From Lunularia cruciata (lineage: Eukaryota > Streptophyta > Marchantiopsida > Lunulariales > Lunulariaceae): a stretch of 64,000 bases of DNA. Positions 42,895 to 52,158 of this stretch are shown in pieces. The stretch spans positions 50,039,001 through 50,103,000 of the forward strand of contig OX419758.1 of NCBI GenBank assembly GCA_948567375.1. The letters are read 5' to 3'. Position 1 is the first letter of the stretch, and every line of letters begins with the position of its first letter. The notes beneath the pieces were generated by a model. The model ran no database searches. It saw nothing but the letters and a program-made list of their open reading frames with translations, and was not told where the DNA came from. The translations under genes and the position numbers were made by a program.

Positions 42895-45431
42895 CGATCT
42901 TACTTTCTTGAGGGCCGATTTCAGCTACCTCTTGTACAACTTGTTGTGTTCCCACAATTGCTTAAATGTGACATTTTCATTTGTGGCTGCCAAATCCGCT
43001 ACAATATTGTATTGGAGTACTCCTCCCAATTTCACCATCTTCACCTTTGGCTTTGGGTTTGAAGTCTCTCCATGTTCAAATTCAACTTCGGGACGCTTCA
43101 AAATGGTGATGGGATTGCTAGTCGTCTTGACCCGAGGTTCCTCGGGTTGGCCTACCTCGGCTTGGATCAAACCCTTTACTTCGGATCAGATGTCCGCCGG
43201 AAAAACTGGAGGCTTTGTCTTTGTCTCCTCCTCCAAACTCATTTCCCGAGTCTTGAGTATTGCTTCCTTGAGTTCTTTCTACAAAGCTTTAGCTTTGGCT
43301 TTAGCAAGGATCTTTTCCTCCTTGGAAGAAAGGATTGCTTTTGGGCGCAGTCTCTTTGCCTTTCTGGAAGACGACAAGGTCGTACTCAGTTCTTCAGGAT
43401 CACACTTCTTCTTACTTGTGCGTGTCTCAACTTTCAAAATTTCAAGGTCTAGCCATTCTCCTTCTAAGGCTGGACTCCCTTCTTGAGGTTTTGCCTCCTC
43501 AAGTGTTATACAATTTACAGTTGTGTCACCCTTTGCCTGAAGCACTACACGCTCAGCTGGGATCTATACATACTTTACAAGTGGCTTCGGGTTTGGTGGG
43601 TGAGGACATTGGTTGCCCGTAAGACCCAATCCTTTGCAATTTCCACATAGGGGAATGTACCCAATTTTCCTTCTTGGCTCCAGACAGTTTGGAGACCAAT
43701 GTCCCATCGAGCCACAATTGTAACATGCCCCGAGTGCAACATTCTGAGGTGAATTTTGGTTGCAAATTGGTGGTCTTCATGGAGGAGCATTGGGGCTATA
43801 CTCCCTTGGTCCATACCTCGCACCTTGATACGATGTGCTCGCATGAGGCTGTACCTCTTGAGTTTGATACACCGCCTCTTCTTCCTCTTCTTGGTTCCAT
43901 CCCGGAACCCAATCAATCTGCTACACCGGGAATGCATTATGAGTATTGCATTCCGTGTTTGCATGGCCTAACTTGCAACATGTTGTGCACCATACATTGG
44001 ATCTGCCAAATGATGGGAGCTTCCTTTGGTCCTTCTCCCCAATCATCTGGATCTTAAAATCCAAAAACTCCTTGATGAGAGCATCCAGCTTAGTATTAGC
44101 CTTATGTACACTCTTTGCTGGGGGAGTCACTAGTTTCTTACCCCCATGTCTTCATACTTGTCTTGGCTTTGATTCTTCTTTGGATTCCAAAGAGTAGCTT
44201 GAAGACATGGAGGATTCCTTTGAAGAAGGGAATGTACTGTGAGAAGCTCTCCTTTTGGGCTTCTTGCCTTTCTTCTCCCGGCAGAGTGAGAGTGAGCCGC
44301 CTCGTAGCGGGCAACATGTTTGAGTACCTTGTCAAGGGAAGTTACATTCCTCTCCCTTGCAAAGATCCAAATCTCTAGTGAAAGTCCTCCCAAGAACCAG
44401 ATAATGGCTTGGGCATTGGAGTAACCCACCACACCCAATTGCTTTGAGACTCGGTTCAAGAGCGCCATGAACCGCTCAGAGTAGTGTCTCAACTTATCCT
44501 TCTTGCCTTTGTCTAAATTGTTGAGTGCCACAAAGACACTTGTGTCATAATCAACTTCCCAGAATCGTTCCAAGAAATTGTTTCTCAAGTCCGCCTAGTC
44601 TGCTAGTACAAACCCCTTCTGAGTTACATAGGTGTACCAGCTTCGAGCTTTCTTTTGGAGTAGACTAGGAAAATGAGTAGTTGATCCACTGAGTGATGCT
44701 CCTTCTTAGCAAAGGAGATGACTTTGAATTCTTCAATGAATTCATCAAGGTCTTTGTCTTGTTTTGTCCCCTTGTACTTTTGATAGGCATGTCGGGTAAG
44801 AGGCAATGAAGTCATTGTTCGACTTGATGAGATCGGCTGGGGTAAGTTTGAACTTGACGGAGCCAAAGAGTTGACTGGTATTGACGCCGTGTTGACAGCC
44901 CATGAGTTCCAATTTGTCAAGTTCAAAGTCAGATCTTCCTCAAAAATTTCTTCTCTAAGGGTGTTGACTTCAACCCGAGTGGAAGAATTAGGCTCAACAC
45001 CTTCAAAGGGTTCTTCAAAATTCCTTTGAGACAATCGAGGAATTGTTTGTAGAAGGTGTTGACACTCTTCTTCCTTTAGTGTTCATGTTGTCTTTTCTCA
45101 AACAAAGTTCTTTAGAGATGTACTTCCTTTACAGCTCTAGGGGAAGTCGGTGTATTGGGCCGTAATTAATATGTCTGGCCACTCGAGTCTTTCTTCTTCT
45201 AGGAAGATGGGGATGCAAAGTAGCCTTGCCAACCGCCTTTGCATTTCTTTTGGTCAAGTTCTCGTAGGGCTTCTTGCACTTCGTGAAGAAGTTGAAAGTC
45301 CAATGCCTCTCTTTTGGTTTTGTCAAAAGCAGCTTGGATCTTCAAACGTTTGTCTTCTTCACAATGCAATTTTTGTCTTTGAACTCTCTCTTCCTATTGT
45401 TCTCTCGATGCAGACATTCATATTGCTTTGA
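42895..45431 (-). pseudogene. B2 gag (broken)
   Basis: The start lies a little inside the primer site (MNVCIE at about 45422). Capsid text includes LPLTRHAYQKYKGTKQDKDL, DEFIEEFKVISFAKKEHHSV, WYTYVTQKGFVLAD and YSERFMALLNRVSKQLGVVG. The zinc knuckles are CTTCCKLGHANTEC, an intact second knuckle with GHWSPNC, and CGNCKGLGLTGNQC, where the third knuckle's His is now Leu. The uninterrupted sequence at 43612-43622 is the empty site for insertion D in B1. A few stops and frameshifts are present. Confidence 0.8.
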
Positions 45432-45480
45432 CACCTAGTTTCAAAATTGCCTTCGTATTCTTCCACTTCTGAGATTTGTA

Positions 45481-45498
45481 TCCTTGGCAACGGTGCCA
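45481..45498 (-). promoter_or_regulatory. Primer-binding site of B2
   Basis: The minus strand reads tggcaccgttgccaagga, seven bases inside the 5' LTR end. It resembles TGGCGCCGTTGCC, the signature of Athila/Tat-type plant Ty3 elements, and differs from the Met-type site of A and C. Confidence 0.75.
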
Positions 45499-45505
45499 AA
45501 AATCA

Positions 45506-47203
45506 TGTGACAACCTGGCAAATATCACTTTTGCAGTAATTGGGTAAGTAAAGTTCATTCCCATAGAGATATGATTCAGAATTGGTCAAATATGAAGTCA
45601 AACAATAACAATGTAGTTCTTCTTGAGTTCTTCTTTAATCTCTCAAGTAGAAACCACACCTAGAAGAGAGTAACAAGCGCTAATTTGCAGTCTTGTCATA
45701 GATTAATATTCTTTAATCACAACTCCACCAAATCTTTCCAAACAATCTTGATTGTGATGATTCAGGCTCTCCCAAAAATAACACTTCACTGTGAAAACAA
45801 CTTTGCCTCAGAATTGTGTTCTACCCCTCCACTAAAGGCACAACTTCCTCGATGAAAATTGCTTCACATCAATTTTGCACTGCATTCACAAATGCAAATA
45901 CTACCAACAATAGAATTCCTCTTAGATCTGTCAAGGCATTGCTCCGATTGCACTTCACTCAGGATCACACACACAAAATGAAGATCAAGGCTACGGAATC
46001 CAACATCCAACAAGCACATTGACTTGCACTTCAAATTTCTCCACACACTCACAAACACAAGCACAATGTTGATACTCGGAATCAAGCTCAAGCAACGAGC
46101 ACTACTTCATAGCACTTTTCTTTATCCATTCTTAGAATTTATGAGCACTAAACAACATAAGACTACGAATGCCACTCTTGAATAGTGAAGCAATCGACAA
46201 TTCTAATAAAAATACCGTTCTACAACAACTCTCTTAACCTACAGATTCGAAATGACAATGCACCTCTTCATATCTACCTCTTTAGATCTCAAATCTGTTA
46301 CTAATCCAATCAGATGTTTACTTCTTCCTCGGCTTTCAAACCCAAACCCAAAGTAACTTCACTCAATACTACTCTATCCTTGGGTTTCATAACTCCTAAT
46401 TCCTCTACCAATTCTAACAATTCTCTTTCTTGATCTGAAATTCCACTAGTGGGTAATCTTTCTAACTCCTTATCTCTCGACGTACTTTTCTCTAGTGTAT
46501 CCAATGGTAACTCCGAAGACATCTGCACTCCTATGTTATCTACTTCAGGTTTTGCTCTAATATCCTTCCAAATTTTATCTTTCTCTAATTTTACTAAGTC
46601 TAATCTGATTGTGATATTGTCTTCTACCTCCAATATCTTTCTATCTACACGAGTTCTTAGACTAATGAGTAAGGCATTCAAGTCTTTGTCCTTTGCATTT
46701 CTCCTCCTCGTCTCCTTCACCAACAACTTCAACTCGTGTAGTCTTCTTTCTTCAATGCGCACGTTGGCCTCTGTAGTTAGCATTGCATTCATCTTGATCA
46801 TGATCTCCTTTAATGGCTCCGGTCTCATTTTCCTCTCCCGTTCTTGATCTGCAAGCCAATCTTCTTTGTACATTGCCAATTTTGCTTCAAACTTGGCTTT
46901 CATAGCTTCCTTCTCCTTCTCTTTCTGCACAATCTTTTCCTCTTGATTGCGGAGTAGCTCTATCGACCTTTCTTCCTCTCTATATCTCATTGTCAACTCT
47001 CGTTGCCACAACTGCTTCTTCTCCTCTACACTCTCCATCACCCTATCGAGCTCTTGCTCTTTCTTTGTTACTCTTGCCATAGCATGGATAATTTCTAATC
47101 TCAAATCAGCAAATTGTTGCTTCAAGATTTCATACTCAACTATTTGTCTTTCCCTTGCTATGACATTCTCCTCTATCAGTTCCTCCCTATTCCTTACTTC
47201 TCA
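45506..47203 (-). repeat. B2 5' LTR, inner part
   Basis: It ends TGTCACA next to the primer site and matches the 3' LTR from about 37263 down to 35574. The outer edge (47203) is a breakpoint with F. It proves the coiled-coil reading frame is in both LTRs of the same element. Confidence 0.9.
46310..47125 (-). CDS. LTR-encoded protein, coiled-coil and C-terminal part, B2 5' LTR copy
   Basis: 271 uninterrupted codons are the best-preserved copy of this half of the protein; the frame is truncated at its start by the breakpoint at 47203. Heptad-rich segments include ARVTKKEQELDRVMESVEEK, QEEKIVQKEKEKEAMKAKFE and DRKILEVEDNITIRLDLVKL. A non-coil tail follows (LPLDTLEKSTSRDKELERLP; LLELVEELGVMKPKDRVVL) and ends EEEVNI-stop. 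Very high Glu/Lys/Arg and no Cys suggest a structural or scaffold role. I cannot assign a family. The intact frame in an otherwise decayed element is notable. Confidence 0.6.
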   Translation of the reverse strand: MKQQFADLRLEIIHAMARVTKKEQELDRVMESVEEKKQLWQRELTMRYREEERSIELLRNQEEKIVQKEKEKEAMKAKFEAKLAMYKEDWLADQERERKMRPEPLKEIMIKMNAMLTTEANVRIEERRLHELKLLVKETRRRNAKDKDLNALLISLRTRVDRKILEVEDNITIRLDLVKLEKDKIWKDIRAKPEVDNIGVQMSSELPLDTLEKSTSRDKELERLPTSGISDQERELLELVEELGVMKPKDRVVLSEVTLGLGLKAEEEVNI

Positions 47204-47297
47204 TGATAGGATTAACCATGATAAGTTGAAGATGTACCATAGAAGGTAGAGAGACCTTCACTTTGAGGACAAAGTGGAAACTTAGTCCGGGGGTAAA

Positions 47298-47989
47298 TGT
47301 AACACCCATTTGTGCATGTGTGTGGTATTGTGATATTTAGCTTGGTATTGCAAGTACTTGAGAGATATTATTTATATAGAGATAAAGGACAGTTCTACAT
47401 TAGTCATGATTAGCTAAAGTTATTCATAGCTAAGATAGAAGGGACCTTACTTTAGAGGAAGTGGAAAAGATGAGCACCACTATTTTGGATTCTAGTGTGT
47501 TGACTTGGTATTATTCTTAGGTGTTTGGCTTTGAGAAAAAAGTTGAGAACTCTTGGGCTCACAAGCCTTTTTGTTTTTGATTCTTCTTTAGTCCAAGGAT
47601 AGCTCATGTGAAGAAAACCTTGACTTAGTGGTTGGGTCAAGATAAGATCATTTGCTTAGGGGAATATGCACATGTGAATGGATATTCCTTTCTACTTTTT
47701 GACTTGACTTGACTTTTAGCCTAGTAACTTGAGTTACTATAATAATTAGTAACTTTGGTGCGTAACTATTTCACAAGTATATAAACAAGGAGTGAGGAGG
47801 TACTCATCATCCTTTCATTTGCAACTATCTCTCTCTCATTGAGTTCTCTAGTGAGCAATGTCTTGAGTCTTGGAGTGTTAGCCTTGGAAGAGTATGATGG
47901 AGTTGGGGTTCCTTGCCTTCTTAGTCCATGGTGCACTACCATAATAGCCATCAGAGCTTCATCCTGAGTGAGAGACAGATTGGCTCACA
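47298..47989 (+). repeat. Element F LTR
   Basis: TGTAACACCC ... TGGCTCACA, 692 bp, with a purine-rich tract (cttagtccgggggtaa) before it and a primer-like site after it. A TATA box, TATATAAA, lies at 47778-47785, about 200 bp before the end. Confidence 0.75.
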
Positions 47990-47993
47990 TTTT

Positions 47994-48012
47994 TGGTTCC
48001 GTTGCCAAGACC
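47994..48012 (+). promoter_or_regulatory. Primer-binding site of element F
   Basis: tggttccgttgccaagacc lies four bases after the LTR. It resembles the TGGCGCCGTTGCC class used by B. Confidence 0.6.
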
Positions 48013-48930
48013 TCTATAGGAGGCAAGATAATGTTCCGCGTTCAATTTTACATTAAGCAAAAGGAGGCTATGAGAGCTCACTTGGAGAGAACATTAGGAG
48101 AGGAGAGGGCTGAACTTATGTAAGAGAACCAAGATTCATTTTTATTCCTTGTAGTTCATTATGATGTCTTTGAGGTGATTTTGTACATCTTATACACATG
48201 AGAGGATTTGGAGAGATTGTGTGAGGTGGATTGCAGATTTTGGGGATTAAGGTGATTTTGGGTAAAATCTTAAGTTTGAGATCTGAACTTGAAATTTCTA
48301 CACATGATAGCTTGGGTTATCTTTCAGTTAGCACAATTGGAATTATTGTGAGAGCTATTATGCGCATTGGGCTAGAATTTTTGAAAGTTGATAGGGTAAA
48401 CTGCTCCCGCAATTGCATGCTCTCTAGAAAATTTTACAGAGTCTGCCATTTCTTTAATTTTCAGCGGATTGTTGTGAAACTTTGCAAAAAAATTAAGTAC
48501 TTTATATCCTACTTGCTGACACAAAAATTAGAGAGAGATCATTCTTGAACAAGGAGTTATGAGTTTTTGAAGTCAAGAGGGTGGTTTTCAGACCAAATCT
48601 AAAATATGTGTGCTGAATAGAAAGGTGTCTAGGCCAAATGACTAAATGAAAAGATTTGAAATTTTGTAGAGAAGGACACCCTGAAGTTTTGATCAAGTGT
48701 AAAAAAATTTCAGAGGACTGTCACATACTAGTTGAGAGATTTGAGTGAAATTGTGAGGAAGGGTCAATTCTGCAAAGTGGAGGAGGAGTTTGAGAACAAC
48801 AAAAAACATGTTTGAGTGTTTAGATTCATCTTGGGAACATGGAGGGTCATCAAGAGTGGAAATTGAGACTAAGCAAGATTCCTCAAGGGTTTGAGGTGAT
48901 TGTAGGGGTGGATTTGAGGAAAAGGGAGTT
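48013..48930 (+). other. F leader, no clear gene
   Basis: This is AT-rich sequence between the primer site and the first zinc-knuckle segment. It has short frames only and no domain that I can recognise. Confidence 0.5.
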
Positions 48931-49311
48931 TACAATAGAATTGAAGAGAGTGTTGAGAGGATCCAAAAACCTACACTACTTGGAGGAAAGAGTGAGTCTA
49001 AGTGCTTTCTATGTGGAGAGAAGGGGCACAAGGCAAGTTCATGTCCATTGACCTTTGAGAGCAAGAGATTGAAGGATAGGAGAAGCTTACTTGACTTGGG
49101 TTTGCATGTTGGACCTTCTTCACCAAGATTGAGAGGGAGAAGATCTAAGACCAAGGAGTTGTGTGAGGTTTCTGGAGTGGAAGGACTTCCAAAAGGACAT
49201 GAGTGTAGTGGAGTAAAAGCAATTTTAACGACTTTGGTGAAGGATCTTGGAGAGAGTCTTAGTTCAACTACAGAAATACTACCACCTTCATCAGCTAGTT
49301 CTCAAGATTAG
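48931..49311 (+). pseudogene. F upstream zinc-knuckle fragment
   Basis: The frame reads RIQKPTLLGGKSESK, then a perfect CCHC knuckle CFLCGEKGHKASSC, then a basic, Ser-rich tail ending SASSQD-stop. It lies about 230 bp upstream of a second, fuller gag that has its own knuckle. It is either the tail of an older Gag joined here by rearrangement or an extra leader ORF. Confidence 0.55.
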
Positions 49312-49539
49312 TGATGGAGATAATCTTTCAACTTATGGATAAACTATCCATGAGAGTTCAATTAATATGCACTCTAGGATTTGATGTTGCTATAGAAATA
49401 TAGGAGCAACCAGAGCCTTTTTTGTTCCCTAGTGTGGATTAATCTCAAATGGTGTTAGTCATGTACATACTCTAGTAGTTATAGAGTGAGAGAAAAGAAA
49501 AAAAAAATTGAGAGAAAAGAAAGATAGTGAGGGGTTAAG

Positions 49540-50514
49540 ATGGGAAAACTTCCAGTTTTCTTTGGCAAGGATGGAGAAGATGTGGAGGCCTTTGTGAGAG
49601 ACTTCAAGAGAGCTTGCATAGGAAAAAATGAGAGGAGGAAGAATGAGTGGGCCTCATTATTACCAGATTTCTTTGAAGATGCAACACTTACGTGGTATGA
49701 GTCAGAATACCAAAAGAGAGAGAGGAAAGATGGGCAAGAGGAGTCTTGGGAGACTTTGACTTCAGCACTCATTGAGAACTTTCTTCTTGATGAGAGTTAT
49801 GAGAGATTGATGAGTGAGGTTACCTTTCTCAAACAAGGAGATGGAGAGAAAGTGAGAGTCTATGTGGAAAGAGTGGAAAAGTTAGAGTCCAGATTTTGCA
49901 TAGTGTTGAGGAAGGGTGGGGATGATGTGGAGACTACTATGATTGGCATGGAAGCCATGCTCACCAAGAATTTTGTGGGAGCGTTGAGACCACAAATTAG
50001 AAGCAAGGTGAGATATGAGAAACCTTCTTCCAAGGTTGAAGCTATCAAGATCACAATTTGTATGGAGGAGAGTTTGGAAGGGGATGAGAGTGATTTGGTG
50101 GTGAAGGAGGTTGTGCATCCTCCTCAAGGTTACAAGTATGGTGGAACTTTTGATAGTTTGGTGGAAAGGGTTGCACCACAAGTAGTAGTTGCTCCAATTC
50201 TTGCACCTCCACCAAAGGATCCACTTCAAACCATCACAGAACAACTTGCAGATCTCAAGATCAATGCGGTGCAACTATGGGAGGAAAGAGATGTGGATCA
50301 GAATGTAGGGAGAGGGCCTAGGAGTTATGGGAACTATCCATATAGAGGAGGCCAACCAGCCAACAATTTCAATGATAGAAATTGTTTTGGTTTGGAGGAA
50401 GAGGCCATTTCCAAAGGAATTGCCCAAATTCCACTTACCATGGAAGAAGGGGTTAAAAGAGAGCCAATAGAGGGAAAGAGGGAGGTAGCGAAACCCAAGT
50501 GGCTCCTAATCTAG
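49540..50514 (+). CDS. F gag (capsid; zinc knuckle frameshifted)
   Basis: 324 open codons start MGKLPVFFGKDGEDVEAFVR. The Ty3 capsid signature is visible: ATLTWYESEYQKR, WETLTSALIENFLLDESYER and FLKQGDGEKVRVYVERVEKL. Near 50386-50400 the frame reads CFGLEEEA where one extra base would give CFGCGGRGHFQRNC. So a 1-bp deletion inside the CCHC knuckle shifts the C terminus and causes the stop at 50514. The protease frame starting near 50499 is the true continuation. Without the knuckle, RNA packaging would fail. Confidence 0.75.
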   Translation: MGKLPVFFGKDGEDVEAFVRDFKRACIGKNERRKNEWASLLPDFFEDATLTWYESEYQKRERKDGQEESWETLTSALIENFLLDESYERLMSEVTFLKQGDGEKVRVYVERVEKLESRFCIVLRKGGDDVETTMIGMEAMLTKNFVGALRPQIRSKVRYEKPSSKVEAIKITICMEESLEGDESDLVVKEVVHPPQGYKYGGTFDSLVERVAPQVVVAPILAPPPKDPLQTITEQLADLKINAVQLWEERDVDQNVGRGPRSYGNYPYRGGQPANNFNDRNCFGLEEEAISKGIAQIPLTMEEGVKREPIEGKREVAKPKWLLI

Positions 50515-52075
50515 ACAAAGGTAAGGGGATAGCATCCATAGATGTGGTTGAGAGCAAGTATGAAAAGGGAGAGTGCTCAAACTCCAAGGGTCTTAATTTG
50601 GAGCTTTTGGCACAAGAGAAGAAGAGAGCTTGTTTTGCAGAGAATGTTCACTCTTCTCAAGGATTTACTCCAAGCAAGGATACTCTTATGTCTACTAGGA
50701 GCACTCGTACCTCAACACCATTGACGACAAAGACTCCAAGGAAGAAGTTGGGGATGGAGGATTTCTTGATTTCAAAGCAACAATGGAACTACAATGTGTT
50801 GGAGGATGTTGGTAGTCACAAGGCTAGCATCATAGTGGGCCAATTGATTGCTTTGAACCCTACCTTGAGAAAGGAGCTTAGAGGTGGTTTGAGTTCTACA
50901 AGGAGCAAGAGGAAGAAGAAGGCAAAAGCTCCAGTATCAATGGGGGTGGTAGATGCCAAGCCAGCACCATGGGAAGCTTGTGAATATGCCTCCAAGATTG
51001 ATGTGAGAGTGAATGGTAACAACATCAAGGATGCATTGGTTGATGGAGGATCAGCAGTAAATGCCATGTCAAAAAGGTTGATGTAGAAGTTGGGTATGAT
51101 ACCCTCAAGACCTTCAACATTTGTGGTGAGAATGGCAAACAAGCAACAAGTTCGACCAATAGGGGTGATGGATAAAGTGGTAGTTTCAATTATGGGAGTT
51201 CAAAATCTCATGACTTTTCAAGTCTTGAAGGATTCAAGCTATGACTTACTTCTTGGGGGGCCATGGTTGAGAGCAGCACGCACAACTAATTGATGGCACA
51301 AAGGGTACTTGAGGATTGGGCCATCAAACTATAGAGTCACAGTTCCTGTGACTAACACCACCAACACTTCACATTTAGATACACCATTTTTTGATTATTG
51401 GGAATCAGATTTTGGAGAAGGAGCTTCAGGTGTGGACACAAGCATGGAGGAGGAGACTTCCATGGAGAAGGATGAATCTAAATCGGATTCAGATGTGAAT
51501 CCTTTGTGTGCTATGGATTTTTCACCTAAGCCAAAGGTTTTGAAAGACCTAGATAAATCACCATTGAGACTTGAGGAGGTAGAGAGACAATTATCTACCC
51601 TCAAGTATGGTCCTAATGTTACCAAGGAAGAGAAGGTGAGATTTGAGGAGATTTTTTGCAAGTTCATCCATGTGTTTGCTTTTAGTTACAAACATTTGAA
51701 GGAAGTCACCTTGGAGGAGCACAAGATAGAGGTGGTGTCACATGCAAGATCAATCCACCAAAAGCAAAATTGCATTAGCCCACCAATATCTTTGGTTGTG
51801 AAGGAGGAGATTGATAAGCTCAAGGAGGCTGGATTTATCTTTGAGGTGGAGAATTCAGAATGGGTGTCTCCAATTGTCATTGTGAAGAAAAAGAATGGCA
51901 AGCTTTGGGTATGTGTGGATTACAAGAAGTTGAATGTTGTTACCAAGAACGACTACTACCCATGCCATTCATTGATGAGATCTTGGAGGAGGTTGCAGGT
52001 CATGAGAGGTACAAATTTGGAGATAGTTATAGTGGATATAACCAAATCAAGATTGCACCAGAGCATATATATAGA
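50499..52075 (+). pseudogene. F protease and partial RT
   Basis: The frame is open to 51086, with protease loop ALVDGGSAVNAMSKRLM just before a stop. The rest of protease is open in a following stretch (VLKDSSYDLLLGGPWLR), then a stop at 51291. RT begins at about 51540 with LRLEEVERQLSTLKYGPN and FAFSYKHLKEVTLEEHKIEV. Motifs are EWVSPIVIVKKKNGKLWVCV and DYKKLNVVTKNDYYP. A frameshift at about 51961 is followed by SGYNQIKIAPEH, and the sequence then breaks into B before the catalytic DD. Confidence 0.8.
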
Positions 52076-52158
52076 AAATATTGGACCCCGAACCCGACTT
52101 TGTATAAAGACCCGGTTGTCGGTGTTCGCGGGGACGCTCACATTTGAGGAAGGCGGTA

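Larger units (their letters stand above)
35574..47203 (-). mobile_element. Element B2: B-family Ty3/gypsy with giant LTRs, nested in E RT
   Basis: The internal region (45505-39372) has primer site, gag, protease, RT, RNase H, integrase and polypurine tract in order. The 3' LTR is complete (39371-35574). The 5' LTR is present from 45506 to 47203, and a further outer piece lies at 55858-56905 beyond the F/B3 mosaic. About 1 kb of the 5' LTR between those pieces is missing. Left flank is gatat (35569-35573) against E's RT; the matching right flank was lost in a deletion at 56905. Confidence 0.85.
47204..52075 (+). mobile_element. Element F: partial Ty3/gypsy, pol end - LTR - gag - protease - RT
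   Basis: It starts in the 3' end of a pol (47204-47297, ending in a purine-rich stretch) and passes through one LTR (47298-47989), primer site, gag, protease and half of RT. At about 52075 RT switches to the B pol 3' end. No target duplication is visible, and about 1 kb of B2 LTR is missing at its flanks. The order is that of a one-LTR circle or tandem copy, as for B1. Confidence 0.7.
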
